Below are positions 1-9,652 of a stretch of DNA of 64,000 nt, piece after piece; within the stretch, counting starts at the first letter, position 1; every line of letters begins with the position of its first letter. Source of the stretch: Taxillus chinensis (taxonomy: Eukaryota > Streptophyta > Magnoliopsida > Santalales > Loranthaceae); NCBI GenBank assembly GCA_023512835.1, contig CM042085.1, positions 37,340,324 to 37,404,323 on the forward strand, written 5' to 3'. The position numbers and the translations under genes are program-made. The notes below the pieces were generated by a model. That model did no database searches and was not told the DNA's origin. It saw nothing but the letters and a program-made list of their open reading frames with translations.

Positions 1-942
1 GATCCTGCTACATGGGTCAAAACAAGGGTTGCCACACTTCATGAGAATCTATATATGTGTTTCTTATCACAAGTGGAGCCAAAAGCAATTGATGATGCAA
101 TTCGGGATCACTATTGGATTGACGCTATGCACGAAGAGCTCAATCAATTCAAGAGACAGAAAGTATGGGAGTTAGTCAACGGGCCTAGATCACAACAAGT
201 CATTGGTGTGAAATGGATCTTTAGAAATAAACTTGATACTGATGGTGTCGTGATCAGAAACAAGGCCAGATTGGTGGCAAAAGGTTACAGACAAGAAGAA
301 GGAATTGACTATGATGAAACCTTTGCACCAGTTGCTAAACTCGAGGCCATCCGCATGTTTTTAGCATATGCAGCATTCAAAGACTTCAAGGTTTATCAAA
401 TGGATGTCAAGAGTGTATTCCTTAATGGAGACCTCCAAGAAGAAGTCTATGTTGAACAACCTCCTGGATTTCTAGAGCCAAACCAAGAACACAAGGTGTA
501 CAAATTGAAGAAGGCTCTATATGGACTAAAACAAGCTCCCAGAGCTTGGTATGAAACATTGTCAGAATTTCTGATCAAAAACAAGTTCAGAAAAGGCAAA
601 ATTGACCCCACTCTATTTCTCAAGGAAGGAAAAGGATCACCCTTGATTGTTCAAATTTATGTTGATGACATCATATTCGGATCAAGGGATAAAATGCAGT
701 GTGAAGAATTCTCCCATTTGATGAAAAGTGAATATGAAATGAGTATGATGGGAGAACTTTCATTCTTTCTTGGGTTAGAGGTCAAGCAGTTGAAGGATAG
801 GTTCTTTATCAGTCAAACTAAATACACTAAGGAGATTCTAAAGAAATTCAAGATGACTGATGTGACTCATATGAAAACGCCCATTCCTACAAACGCCAAA
901 TTGGATATGGATGAAGCAGGCAAAGAAGTGGATATCACATAA
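1..942 (+). pseudogene. pol: copia reverse transcriptase domain (RVT_2), 5' end outside window
   Basis: The frame is open from base 1 to a TAA at 940-942. The translation is a classic Ty1/copia [46 protein letters not shown] and the catalytic YVDDIIFGS box are all present. RT copies retroelement RNA into cDNA inside the virus-like particle. The TAA lies just before the conserved YRSMIGSLLYL block and probably arose from CAA. The same frame continues into RNase H, so this is a decayed polyprotein with in-frame nonsense codons, not a separate gene. The same sequence recurs at 61223-62163. Confidence 0.93.
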
Positions 943-1587
943 TACAGAAGCATGATTGGATCTTTGCTGTATCTCACAGCAAGCAGACCTGATATAATGT
1001 TTGTAACTTGCATCTATGCAAGATACCAAGCAAATCCCAAGGAGTCTCATATGTCTCATATCAAAAGGATTATGCGGTATCTTAAGGGAATTGAAAATTT
1101 GGGACTTTGGTACCCAAAGGAGTCTGAATTCAAACTGAGAGGCTTTTCAGATGCAGATTTTGCTACCTGCAGGATTGATAGGAAGAGCACAAGTGGAACG
1201 TGCCAATTGCTTGGCAACAGACTTGTATCTTGGTTCAGCAAGAAACAGAATTCAGTTTCAACTTCAACAGCTGAAGCTGAATATATTGCTACAGGAAGTT
1301 GCTGTGCTTAGTTGCTTTGGATGGCCAGTCAACTTTTAGATTATGGATTTAACCTGAAGGCTGTGCCACTATATTGTGACAATACAAGCACCATTGCAAT
1401 TTCCAACAATCCAGTCATGCATCCCAAAACCAAGCACATCGAGGTCAGACATCAGTTCATACGTGACCATGTGCTGAAGAAGGAGATTTCTCTTGAGTAT
1501 ATATCCACTGATAACTAGCTTGCCGACATATTCACCAGGTTCAATGAACTTCTGACAAAACTCGGCATGCTAGATTTAATTCCATAA
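943..1587 (+). pseudogene. pol: copia RNase H domain, nonsense-mutated
   Basis: This continues the RT frame. SMIGSLLYLTASRPDIMF, a DADFA block, STAEAEYIA and a CDNTSTIAISNNPVMHPKTK segment identify the copia RNase H and its connection domain, which degrades the RNA strand of the hybrid. Two further in-frame stops, TAG at 1309-1311 and TAG at 1516-1518, stand where copy B or family logic predicts Gln (CAG). A short in-frame deletion after ADIFT removes residues that copy B keeps (KPLQEA). The frame ends at TAA 1585-1587. Confidence 0.9.
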
Positions 1588-3261
1588 TTCTTAGTGCATG
1601 TCCTATGTTTCACTTACTTCAAACTAAGTACATGTATATGAACATAAGTAAGACACTGTTAACGATTATTTATCTCTCCATGAGTATTAGCAATGCCTAA
1701 GTGTGATTCATACATTTCTACTGCGGGTAATTGAGAAATCACATGGATGAAACTTGCTACCTCCGAACCTGGTTTAACTCTTTTGTACAACTTGTCATGA
1801 ATCCTCAAGTCTAGAGTGAAAGGAGTGCAATTTCCATCATACTTCAATTAAATGATATTCCCATTATCTGTTGTTTTCATTTTGAGTGAATATCACTTGT
1901 GTAGCATTGCATTCACTAACTAGTAGGAACTGCTGTATCTCATGGTACTGTTGGCTTGGACGGAAAGAATCCTCAATGATTTAATGCTCTAAGGATGACT
2001 GAGACTGTAGTATTTGAGAATCATAAAAAGCCTATTACTCAAAAAGAGCCAACACCTTTTACTGGAAAAAGGCAAGGTAAAAAAGGCTAAATGAGAAAAG
2101 AGAATAGAAATTAGATTGTCTATCGTAGGGGGAGTCCTCACTATTCCCCTTGAATATTTTTCTTCTTTTCAGAGTAATAGTTGGAGTCTATGTAATTGAG
2201 CATGTCTTGTAATCACATAGAAACTGTGTTGAGCTTTGTCCGTGTGAAAAAGTCATGAATAAGCACTCAAAAATGTGCTACACAAAAGAGAGGACAACTC
2301 ACACAAGAAATTCATATGCTCAAGCTCCAAACTCTATGTACATGCTATGTTGAAAATGAGACAATGCTAGAGTTGTGTTCTGATTCTCAATAGGACCATT
2401 TTGTCTTTCAAGTTATCTATGCTGAACTGAAAATCATTGTTGGATCAGGGTTTGTGGTAACATTTGGTTGACCATGAGTATACCAAATAATGTAATCCTA
2501 GTTCCTGAATCATACTCACATGCTGATCCGAGAGTGAGAGGGTAAGGCCTTCACTGAGTGAGTTTTGCGTATATGTGAGCTGACTGTCAAATTCATGACT
2601 GGGTTGGTGAAATAAACTGACTATGGTTTACTGGTTGCCATGTTGACATTGTGATCAATGTCCTACATAAAGAATTGAATGATGAAGCACTTAGTCATTT
2701 CTAAGGTTAATGGAAAGAAAAATGGTCGTCAAACAATAGTCATACATGTAAACCAGGTATTTCGGTTGTGAGAAGTCAAGCTCTGAGCATGTACTCAAAA
2801 TTCCACTTATAGCACTGTTCATCATGCATGTTTTTATGAGATATCATATGCGTCACTTTCGTGTTGATAAGTGTTCAAAAGGTCCAGAGAAATCCACCTT
2901 TGTCGCTGAATCCGTAGTCAACCACAAAGCTAACAGCATCGAAGAACTGCTACCTCGAAGACTGCTGCTTCGAATCCTCTAAGCTCAGAGAGTTGTAGAC
3001 TCAGCCTAAACGCAGCTTCGTAGAGTTGTAGTTCCAAAGGGTCAAAGCGAGACAGATTCAGTTTCCTTGTTGCTTAAGCGTCAAAGACACGTCAGCACGT
3101 CACTGTGCACTTACAATTCAAAATACACCGACATAAGGGGTGACATGTACCTATTGCTTGAGTATTCCAACGGGTGGATCCGGAAGATAAAGAGACGGGT
3201 CAGAGAAAAGGACGTGGACCCTGAAGATGAACTGACAGAGTGTGTGACTTCTGCAGTACAC
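1588..3261 (+). other. non-coding spacer between pol and accessory ORF
   Basis: No ORF of note on either strand resembles a known protein. The segment is conserved in position in copy B (19473-21127, reverse orientation), and its first 1.2 kb recurs at 62790-64000. It is therefore part of the element rather than host DNA. A short GGGGGAG tract (near 2128-2136) lies in it. Sireviruses often have such long 3' regions; no function can be assigned here. Confidence 0.7.
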
Positions 3262-3345
3262 TTCTCACCTCATATATAAGTCCCTAATAGAGACAGAGCC
3301 CAGAGGTACGTTCTTCGTTTTCACACTCGAACCCTAACCCTAAGC
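3262..3345 (+). promoter_or_regulatory. candidate internal promoter of the accessory ORF (TATA box plus telo-box-like leader)
   Basis: TATATAAG lies at 3273-3280. About 50 bp downstream is a tandem telomere-like motif, AACCCTAACCCTAA (3330-3343), followed by a pyrimidine-rich TCTC leader and an ATG at 3470. Copy B keeps the same order and spacing on its strand (TATA at 19465-19472, telo-box near 19403-19415). Known: TATA boxes followed by telo-boxes and CT-rich leaders occur in plant housekeeping promoters. Inference: the accessory ORF may be transcribed separately from the LTR promoter. Confidence 0.5.
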
Positions 3346-3469
3346 TCTCTCTTTTCGATTCTCATTCTCTCTCCCTCTCTCTCCTCTGACTACCTTTGAA
3401 CCATACAATATCTCTCTACGAGTGTCTCTTTCTCTCTCTATAACCTTTATAGCAGGACCCAGCTCAACG

Positions 3470-5264
3470 ATGGCAGAAGGACTAGGACAAATCATCCCGG
3501 GCTTCATAGTTGACTGGGAAGCCATAGGCGACGCGAAGGTCAGCTAGCTAGGCGAGTTCAGAAATCATCTCGATGAATATGGAATTGTATCCGTATGTTC
3601 AGGGATGCATGAAATACTGGTGGAAGACATCTCGGAGTTTCACGAGACTTTGGCGATCTCTCGAGACGATCTGGTGGGAACAGTACAAGGAGTGGAGATT
3701 CAAGTCTCTGCCGAAATGCTCCGAAATGCATTTCCACTCCCTAAAGGTAACTTTGAATCTCTACCCAGTCTCTCTAGAGAAGAGTGTAAGTCTTTTTTGG
3801 GGTATTCCAACCCTGGAAAGCAAGGTCGGGGAGCCCTGAAAATTGGGTTCTCCGGTCAGGCACTGGCGACTCTCATAGTCACCGGACAGTGCCTAATGTG
3901 CAAGAAAACTGCTCATGACTCTGCAAGCCATGAGCAGATGAAGATCATGTGCAGTGTACTGCAAGGAAGAAGAATAGACTGGGGAACTCAACTACACAAC
4001 ATGATCAAGAGCAAGAAGGAGCACTTTGGACTGGTTCTTACCAAAATCCTAAGGTTCCTTCACCCTGAGGTATTCAATCACCGAACCACGGCGCAACTGC
4101 CGGCCAAGTTTATTTCAAGAGCATATACGAGGATGGCCGGATGGAGATCAAGCCTATGGAAAGGCCTGGGTCGAGTATGAGAAGTATCGCTGAGGGCACT
4201 GCAAGTTCTGTTAGAGCCCCAGCTCCTAGACCATGTCAAGCAGCACCTGGTCCTCACACTTCTCGAGCATCCTCTACGTCTGCCGCAAAAGTCCATATAG
4301 CTGAAGTGGTGGAGAATATTGTCAGAACTTGCCTCCCCATTAATCCTACACCAGAGGAAGCTCAACCTGTTGATAGGCCCAGTGATACTGCAGAGGTAAG
4401 AGAGCCTGCAGCTGGAGGGCAGTCACTGGTATAGGAAACCCAGAGGTTAGGGGTACAACACCTGTTCTGTTAAGTTCTCTTGGGGAGTCTGAACTAGAAG
4501 ACTTTTATATTGAGTATGCCAAGGCTCATATGACCCCTACTGAATTGAGAAAGGCATGGATAGCCTTTGGGAAGTAGATGGTGGACAGAGACTATCTGAT
4601 TAGCTGGATGGAGGATCAGAATCTTGTAAGAAGAGACCCTATGGAAGCAGTTTCGATGGTTACCCCATCTCCTATCATGGGTGAAACTCCTGACACATTA
4701 ACTCCCCATGATGCCGAGATGGCTAAGAATGCTGAGGAAGAGGAGGAGGCACCTACTGTTGAAGCGAAAAATGACTCGATGCGGAGGAAGTACCACATGC
4801 TTCGAGCATGTAGAGCTACCTAAGATGACCACTCCACTCGAATTGGCGATTCATCAAGTGGTCACTCAGAGGAATGAGGACCTAACCTTCCACATCCCAT
4901 CAGCCATTCCATTGGCATTTACCTCTCACTCACGCTCCTTGACTGCTGAGGAAGTGGACCGTATTGCTAACATGGTTTTGGAAAAACTGACCACTGCTAT
5001 ATTGTTAATTTCACACGTACCATTCAAGCAGTCAAGGGACGATTTTTTGTAGTGGAGGAGGGAATGGAGAAGCTCCGGAATGAAGTTGAACTTTCTGACT
5101 TTGAGTTAGAAAGGGTCAAGAATGAACTGGAATCCCTCATCAGAGTAAGCACTGATGGGTTTAAACGCCTTGAGAACCACAGTAAAGACATAGAGGAGGC
5201 ATACAAGAATCAGCATGAGGGATTTGTTAAAACTATGGATTCTATTTTTGAAGCAGCCGACTAG
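3470..5264 (+). pseudogene. Sirevirus accessory ORF, N-terminal and coiled-coil part
   Basis: The ORF starts MAEGLGQIIPGF at 3470, is broken by TAG at 3545-3547 and resumes in the same frame to 4180. A frameshift near 4140 follows, then further segments to 5264. The N-terminal block (DLVGTVQGVEIQVS, LPSLSREECKSFLGYSN, RIDWGTQLHNMI) resembles the 'putative plant transposon protein' domains found in plant retroelement ORFs; that family assignment is tentative. A Pro/Ala and acidic linker follows (TPEEAQPV, EEEEEAPTV). Last comes a heptad-rich coiled coil (5052-5264: MEKLRNEVELSDFELERVKN). The copy B counterpart lies at 17269-19270 on the minus strand. A solo LTR at 5301 separates this part from the C-terminal parts. 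Confidence 0.65.
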
Positions 5265-5853
5265 ATCGTGGAGAGATCACTCTCACCATGAAGCCACCTC
5301 TGTAATGACCTGTGTGTAAGGAGTTAACCACAAACACCTTGGATGTTGGTACACAAGTTTAAGGTAAGAGATGAGCCCAAGAGGGGACTTTTGAGAGGTG
5401 CATGTGTCAAGCGATAGCGTACATTTATGCCCTAGGAAGATGCTATGCGTTTACAGGCGGTTTTAAGTTGTTTTGGCTGATCTTGGAGCTCACTTTTGAC
5501 CTAGTAGATGGCCTCAAACAATTGGCGTGCAAGAACAAAAGTTTCTTAGAATGAGGTCCTCTATCTACCACAGAAATTTCAGAGCATTTGGAGCTGCACG
5601 TGAATTCACCCATTTCACGTGCAAGCATATTTTTGCTTCTCAGGCCTCTACAAGATGCAAGGAGACTTGGGGTAAAGTTTGGGTGCATTTGGAGCTGCAC
5701 GCCAATTGGGGAATTGGCGTTCAAATTGGCGTGCGAGCATATTTTTGCATGGTTCCCTTGGTTTTGTCATTCTAATGATCTTTCTCCAAAGGACCATGTT
5801 GAAATTCTGAGTATTTTGGCCTATATGGGTGCGGATAGGTGCTAACTTGTGTG

Positions 5854-5911
5854 ATCAAAACTACGTCGTTTTGATCCTGGGTTTACTTAATCAAAACTAC
5901 GTTGTTTTGAT
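5854..5911 (+). promoter_or_regulatory. pair of near-palindromic ACGT dyads upstream of the LTR TATA box
   Basis: Two copies of ATCAAAACTACGTCGTTTTGAT (second copy with GTTG) lie at 5854-5875 and 5890-5911. TATATAAG follows within about 20 bp. The same dyad occurs in the other LTRs of this family and in three Athila-like LTRs of the window. ACGT-core palindromes are typical plant bZIP sites; binding here is inferred only. Confidence 0.45.
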
Positions 5912-5982
5912 GTGGATGGTGTCTATATAAGGAGGGCTTGAGTTTGAGTTTAGGGTTCTTGTGTTCCTTTGCTTTGCGTCTT

Positions 5983-5983
5983 G

Positions 5984-6014
<31 letters not shown>
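5983..6014 (+). repeat. (GA)n microsatellite
   Basis: A run of GA dinucleotides sits in the transcribed leader part of the solo LTR. In the full-length copies it is shorter and interrupted by CT (near 36210-36237 and 42730-42754). Confidence 0.85.
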
Positions 6015-6017
<3 letters not shown>

Positions 6018-6580
6018 AGGGGAGTTGCTGGTTCTTTGCCGGAGCATCTTGCGTGGGGAGGACGGCGTTTGGCGCGGGAGCAAGGAAGATCTGCTTTAAG
6101 GTAGGGGTTCTGTTTCTTCCTAATCCCTCCTCTGTCCTAGGGTCCTAGGGCGGATTCTGGTCAGTATTCTGTTTATATATACATATGTAATCCATATAGG
6201 TGTGATCTCCTATATGGATGTTGGCCTTCAGTGGCGTATTGGTGTGATTTCTGAGGTTGGGTGGTTAGTGCAAGTTAAGTGTTTGATAAAATGCCGGTGT
6301 GGATATGCCTGTATGAATATGCCTGTGTGTATGCTCAGAACGTGTTTGAAATAATGCCTGTGAGGCTATGTATATTCTGTGTCTGAAATAATATCTGTGT
6401 GGCTGGGTTTGTGAGCCTTGAATATGTGCATGCTAAGTGTTCGACGTTATTCCCGTGTGACTAAGCATATTAAGTGTTTGATGTTATGCCTGTATGGCCT
6501 TATGTCTTGTGTGGTTGCTTGTACACCCGGTGGCCGTGGAAGCCCGGGACCGTTTTGTGTTAGCCTGTGAGGTCGTGGAA

Positions 6581-6714
6581 ACTTGGCCTGAAGAGGCGGT
6601 TAAATCACTTGGCCTGAAGAGGCGGTTAAATCACTTGGCCTGAAGAGGCGGTTAAATCACTTGGCCTGAAGAGGCGGTTAAATAACTTGGCCTGAAGAGG
6701 CGGTTAAATCACTT
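6581..6714 (+). repeat. 26-bp minisatellite in LTR, five copies
   Basis: The unit ACTTGGCCTGAAGAGGCGGT plus TAAATC is repeated five times head to tail, with one single-base variant. The homologous arrays at 36803-36936 and 43320-43423 have five and four copies, so copy number varies between LTRs. Confidence 0.92.
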
Positions 6715-7208
6715 GTTGTTAAAGTGTTAGCCTGTGTGGCAGTTGGTAATTGTTGATGTGGTTGTTGTTATGTCTGTTGAAATGATTGTAACACGACACC
6801 GCACTTGTACACATGGCATGTAGATGCTAGGAGCATGGGATGGGTTGGGGAGACATGATCCCTACTGAGCTGTGGATGCTCACCCCTCCTACTATGGTGT
6901 GTTTTCTTGCAGGAACCTACAGGCGTTAGGTGGGAACACCAAGGTGGAAGAGTTCCATTTTGTGGCTTTGTTTTGTGTTATTTGCAGTATGTAATTTTGT
7001 TGAGGCATTGTAACCCCAGTGGGGAGATATTGTAATGAAGTTTGAAACATAATAAAGGCATGTGGTTTCAATTAAATAATTTTATGATTTTGGTTTCTGA
7101 AAAGAAATGTGAAGTGTATATTGTATTCTACCCCTTTGTCCAAACCCGGATAAAGGGAGGGTCACGTTCCGGTCTCCTCGGGTTGGAAATCCGGGGCGTG
7201 ACAACCTC

Positions 7209-7770
7209 AAAAGACCTCTAAGGACAGACCTGAGCCGGTTCCCATTGATGAACCTACAACCTCAACCAGTCCTACTCCCAGTCCTACAGCAACTCATACT
7301 ACTTCAACTCAACCTTCTCCTCCTCCACAACCGTGACAGGAAGCTACCTATGCCCGTGGGCGAAAGCGTGCACACAGAGCCACTATACTCACCAATTCCG
7401 ATGATGATGTGCCCATTGGGACACGCATGAAGAAGTATCCTACTGCTCCAGGCCAAACCTCATCCTCTGCTCAGCCTGGTACCTCAACGACCCATCCAAG
7501 TCCGGCTGAGTATTCCATGCCAGCTTCCCCCACTAAGCCAGCCGCTACCTTTACCACTACAATAATGGTACCACCGCACACTGTTACTACAGGAGCCAGC
7601 CCCGCTGAACTTGCCGCTTTCAATCGCTATGTTGCTGGGGACACCACTGAGCGGACTTGTGGCTATGAAGCATTCTTCACTGGATCTGACTTATGTCGTT
7701 TACTACACGACGGTGAAGAAATGGATAATATTGAGATGACACAGTTCATCTTTGCCCAAAAGTCCTATCT
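7209..7770 (+). pseudogene. Sirevirus accessory ORF, middle part
   Basis: Pro/Ser/Thr-rich coding sequence (STTHPSPAEYSMPASPTK and similar) with a more conserved tail (ELAAFNRYVAGDT, GSDLCRLLHDGEEMDN, FIFAQKSYL) lies between two solo LTRs. The homologous segment in copy B is at about 17041-17470 on the minus strand. The frame is broken several times. After the second solo LTR (7771-9046) the coding sequence continues in register at 9052, so this is the linker leading into the C48-like domain. No catalytic motif is visible in this part. Confidence 0.6.
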
Positions 7771-9046
7771 TGTTGGATCAAGCCTAGAATTTGGATAATG
7801 CTGATAAAGCCTTATGTAATTTGATCTGAGATCTTTTGTGTTTCTTTGATCGTTGCAGAAGATATGTTGTTAATCTGGAGATACACTCGTGAGAGCAAAG
7901 CTAAGGACAGGATACATAATCCTGATCCGGACAAGAGTGAGTGTCGTCAAACACTTGGTAAATAACCAAGTCACCAATACATACAGAATAAGGAACATTC
8001 GTGCAGACTAAGAACTTAAAAGCTACGGATTAAGGAATCTGTTCCTAATACCTCAAATGGACTAAGTCAAACTGATGCGGAGTAAAAGACTTGGTCTACA
8101 AGGTCGCACGAAGTAAAAGAAGACATGGAGTAAGGCATCCGAGTCTTCCATACATGCGGAGTAAGGAAGTACTAATGCGGAATAAGGACACGAGTCTATA
8201 TTCGCACGGAGTAAGGAAATTAGACACGGAGTAAGGAAATTAGACACGGAGTAAGGAAACTAGATGCGGAGTAAGGAATCCGGGTCACTCACTCATACGG
8301 AGTAAGGAACTTACATACGGAGTAAGGAATTGACACACGGAGTAAGGAACTTACATACGGAGTAAGGAAGCGCTGACACGGACTAAGGATTCCAGTACCA
8401 AATAGATACAGAGTAAGCAACCACTGACACGGAGTAAGGCTCCGAGCTTCATTAGCTACGGAGTAAGGAAAATTACATCGGACCAAGAAGATACTGCTTC
8501 AACTCAACCGCATTTAAAGTCATCAGCTCGTGGTGTCCCGATGTAAGACAAACTCGTTGAGAACCTGAAGAATCTTACACGTGGATCACCCGGATATGTG
8601 GACACAACCTTAATTATATTTGGGAACTCACAAAGGCACTTATACTCTACAAACCCAAGATCTTGAGCTCCACAATCCGCAGCAGTCAAGGCAGAGAGAT
8701 TACCGAGGGATAGTTAGTGCTGAATGTATTCCGGAACTACAAGTTCCAAGGTTGTCTCTTAGGAATGTTTGTATAAATATTCATACTTGTACATTTGTGT
8801 ATAAGTGCGTTTTTTAGAGATAGAATTTGGCTAGTGTGTGAATTCATTTGTAAACAGAGTGTAAGAGAGTCTTGCTTCTATTTTGTTGTATTTATCTTTT
8901 GATAATAAAACAAAATACTTCCACTATCTGGTTATCTTCCGCAGTGATTCTATCACTTAACTAGATAAGTGTTTGTGTCTTAAGAGATAAGAAAAGAGTT
9001 TAGATAAGAGCCTATTCACCCCCCTTTAGGCTCCAAGGGACCATTA
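7771..9046 (+). mobile_element. solo LTR, copia-like, TSD TATCT
   Basis: The unit begins TGTTGGATCA and ends in GGGACCATTA after a CACCCCCCTTTAGG stretch, the usual 3' end layout of Sirevirus LTRs. TATCT flanks it on both sides (7766-7770 and 9047-9051). Removing one TATCT puts the accessory reading frame back in register, which supports the boundaries. The last bases are TTA instead of CA, a non-canonical or mutated end. It contains a tandem array and no ORF. Confidence 0.82.
8075..8475 (+). repeat. tandem array of CGGAGTAAGGAA units within solo LTR
   Basis: About 17 degenerate copies of a unit of roughly 20 bp, built on ACGGAGTAAGGAA and followed by a variable spacer, fill the centre of the solo LTR. 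The core is kept in nearly all copies. Such arrays usually lie in U3 and may hold transcription-factor sites; nothing shows this directly. Confidence 0.85.
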
Positions 9047-9051
9047 TATCT

Positions 9052-9652
9052 GGAGAAGCTTCCTCTTCATATCCGCCGAGATACCCTTGTGGAGCTCTGT
9101 TTGCCTATTATGCAGGCTCAGCTCATTGATGATGCCTCAATGATCGAGTTTATCCAGGGTAACAGATATGAGAACTCCTTCCGTCCATGGAATGAGGTCA
9201 ACCATGTGCTCATCCCCTACCTGTCAACATCCCCACACAGGTTTCTTCTCGATATCGATTTCAAGAACCAGAGGATCGTCATCTTTGACTCCAAGTCTAC
9301 TACTCTACTACTCCATCGACGGGAACAACTCCATGAATTCAATCGCACCCTCACGAGTGTCATGCAGAGATATTCGCACGGGTGTGGTGGCTATCATCTT
9401 TCAAAACCGATGGAGATTACTCGAGTCAAGCAAGGCGTTCCTACTCAGGATGATGCTCATAGTTATGGTTTCTATGTATGCCACTATATTCGCATCCTGA
9501 CCACCAATGGTTTTCCTGCCCTCGTGCTTGAATTTGATCGTGTGAGCAGTCGAGCCGCCTTGTTACATTTGACTACTGCTCAACTCCTACACGAGCAAGC
9601 CACTGTTTTTCTGTTTACGCAAAGTGTAAAATATTCTGACTTTAAACTGTAA
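9052..9652 (+). pseudogene. Ulp1/C48-like cysteine protease domain of the accessory ORF, catalytic Cys lost
   Basis: Open frame to a stop at 9650-9652. The layout is that of the Ulp1 (SUMO/ubiquitin-like protease, peptidase C48) fold: a beta-strand pair around SPHRFLLDIDFKNQRIVIFDS carries the His and Asp positions, and QDDAHSYGFYVCHYIR carries the oxyanion Gln and nucleophile position. Known: the family signature is H(W), D and Q-x5-C-G. Here the Trp after His is Arg and the nucleophile Cys is Tyr, so this copy should be inactive. Copy B (16299-16808) keeps HW and C. In the family, Ulp1 domains remove SUMO or related modifiers; the substrate here is unknown. Confidence 0.75.

Larger units (their letters stand above)
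1..2779 (+). repeat. terminal direct repeat, left copy (matches 61223-64000)
   Basis: Base 1 aligns with base 61223 and the alignment runs to the end of the window with only scattered substitutions and 1-2 base indels. Shared features include all three nonsense codons of the RT/RNase H frame and the same in-frame deletion, so the two copies are one locus or a very recent duplicate. Confidence 0.95.
5301..7203 (+). mobile_element. solo LTR of the Tekay-type family, TSD ACCTC
   Basis: The 1903-bp unit begins TGTAATGACC and ends GGGGCGTGACA. It is flanked by ACCTC on both sides (5296-5300 and 7204-7208), so it is a precise insertion into the accessory ORF of copy A. It is nearly colinear with both LTRs of the full-length element at 35513-43920. 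Only one LTR is present and no internal region, which implies unequal recombination between LTRs. Contents in order: Athila-like U3 segment, two ACGT dyads, TATA box (TATATAAG near 5925), GA microsatellite, 26-bp minisatellite and the Tekay-type 3' module. Confidence 0.93.

Noticed and set aside
3262..3345. Interstitial telomere
   Set aside because: Only two CCCTAA units are present; the position before an ORF and the conservation in copy B fit a telo-box better.
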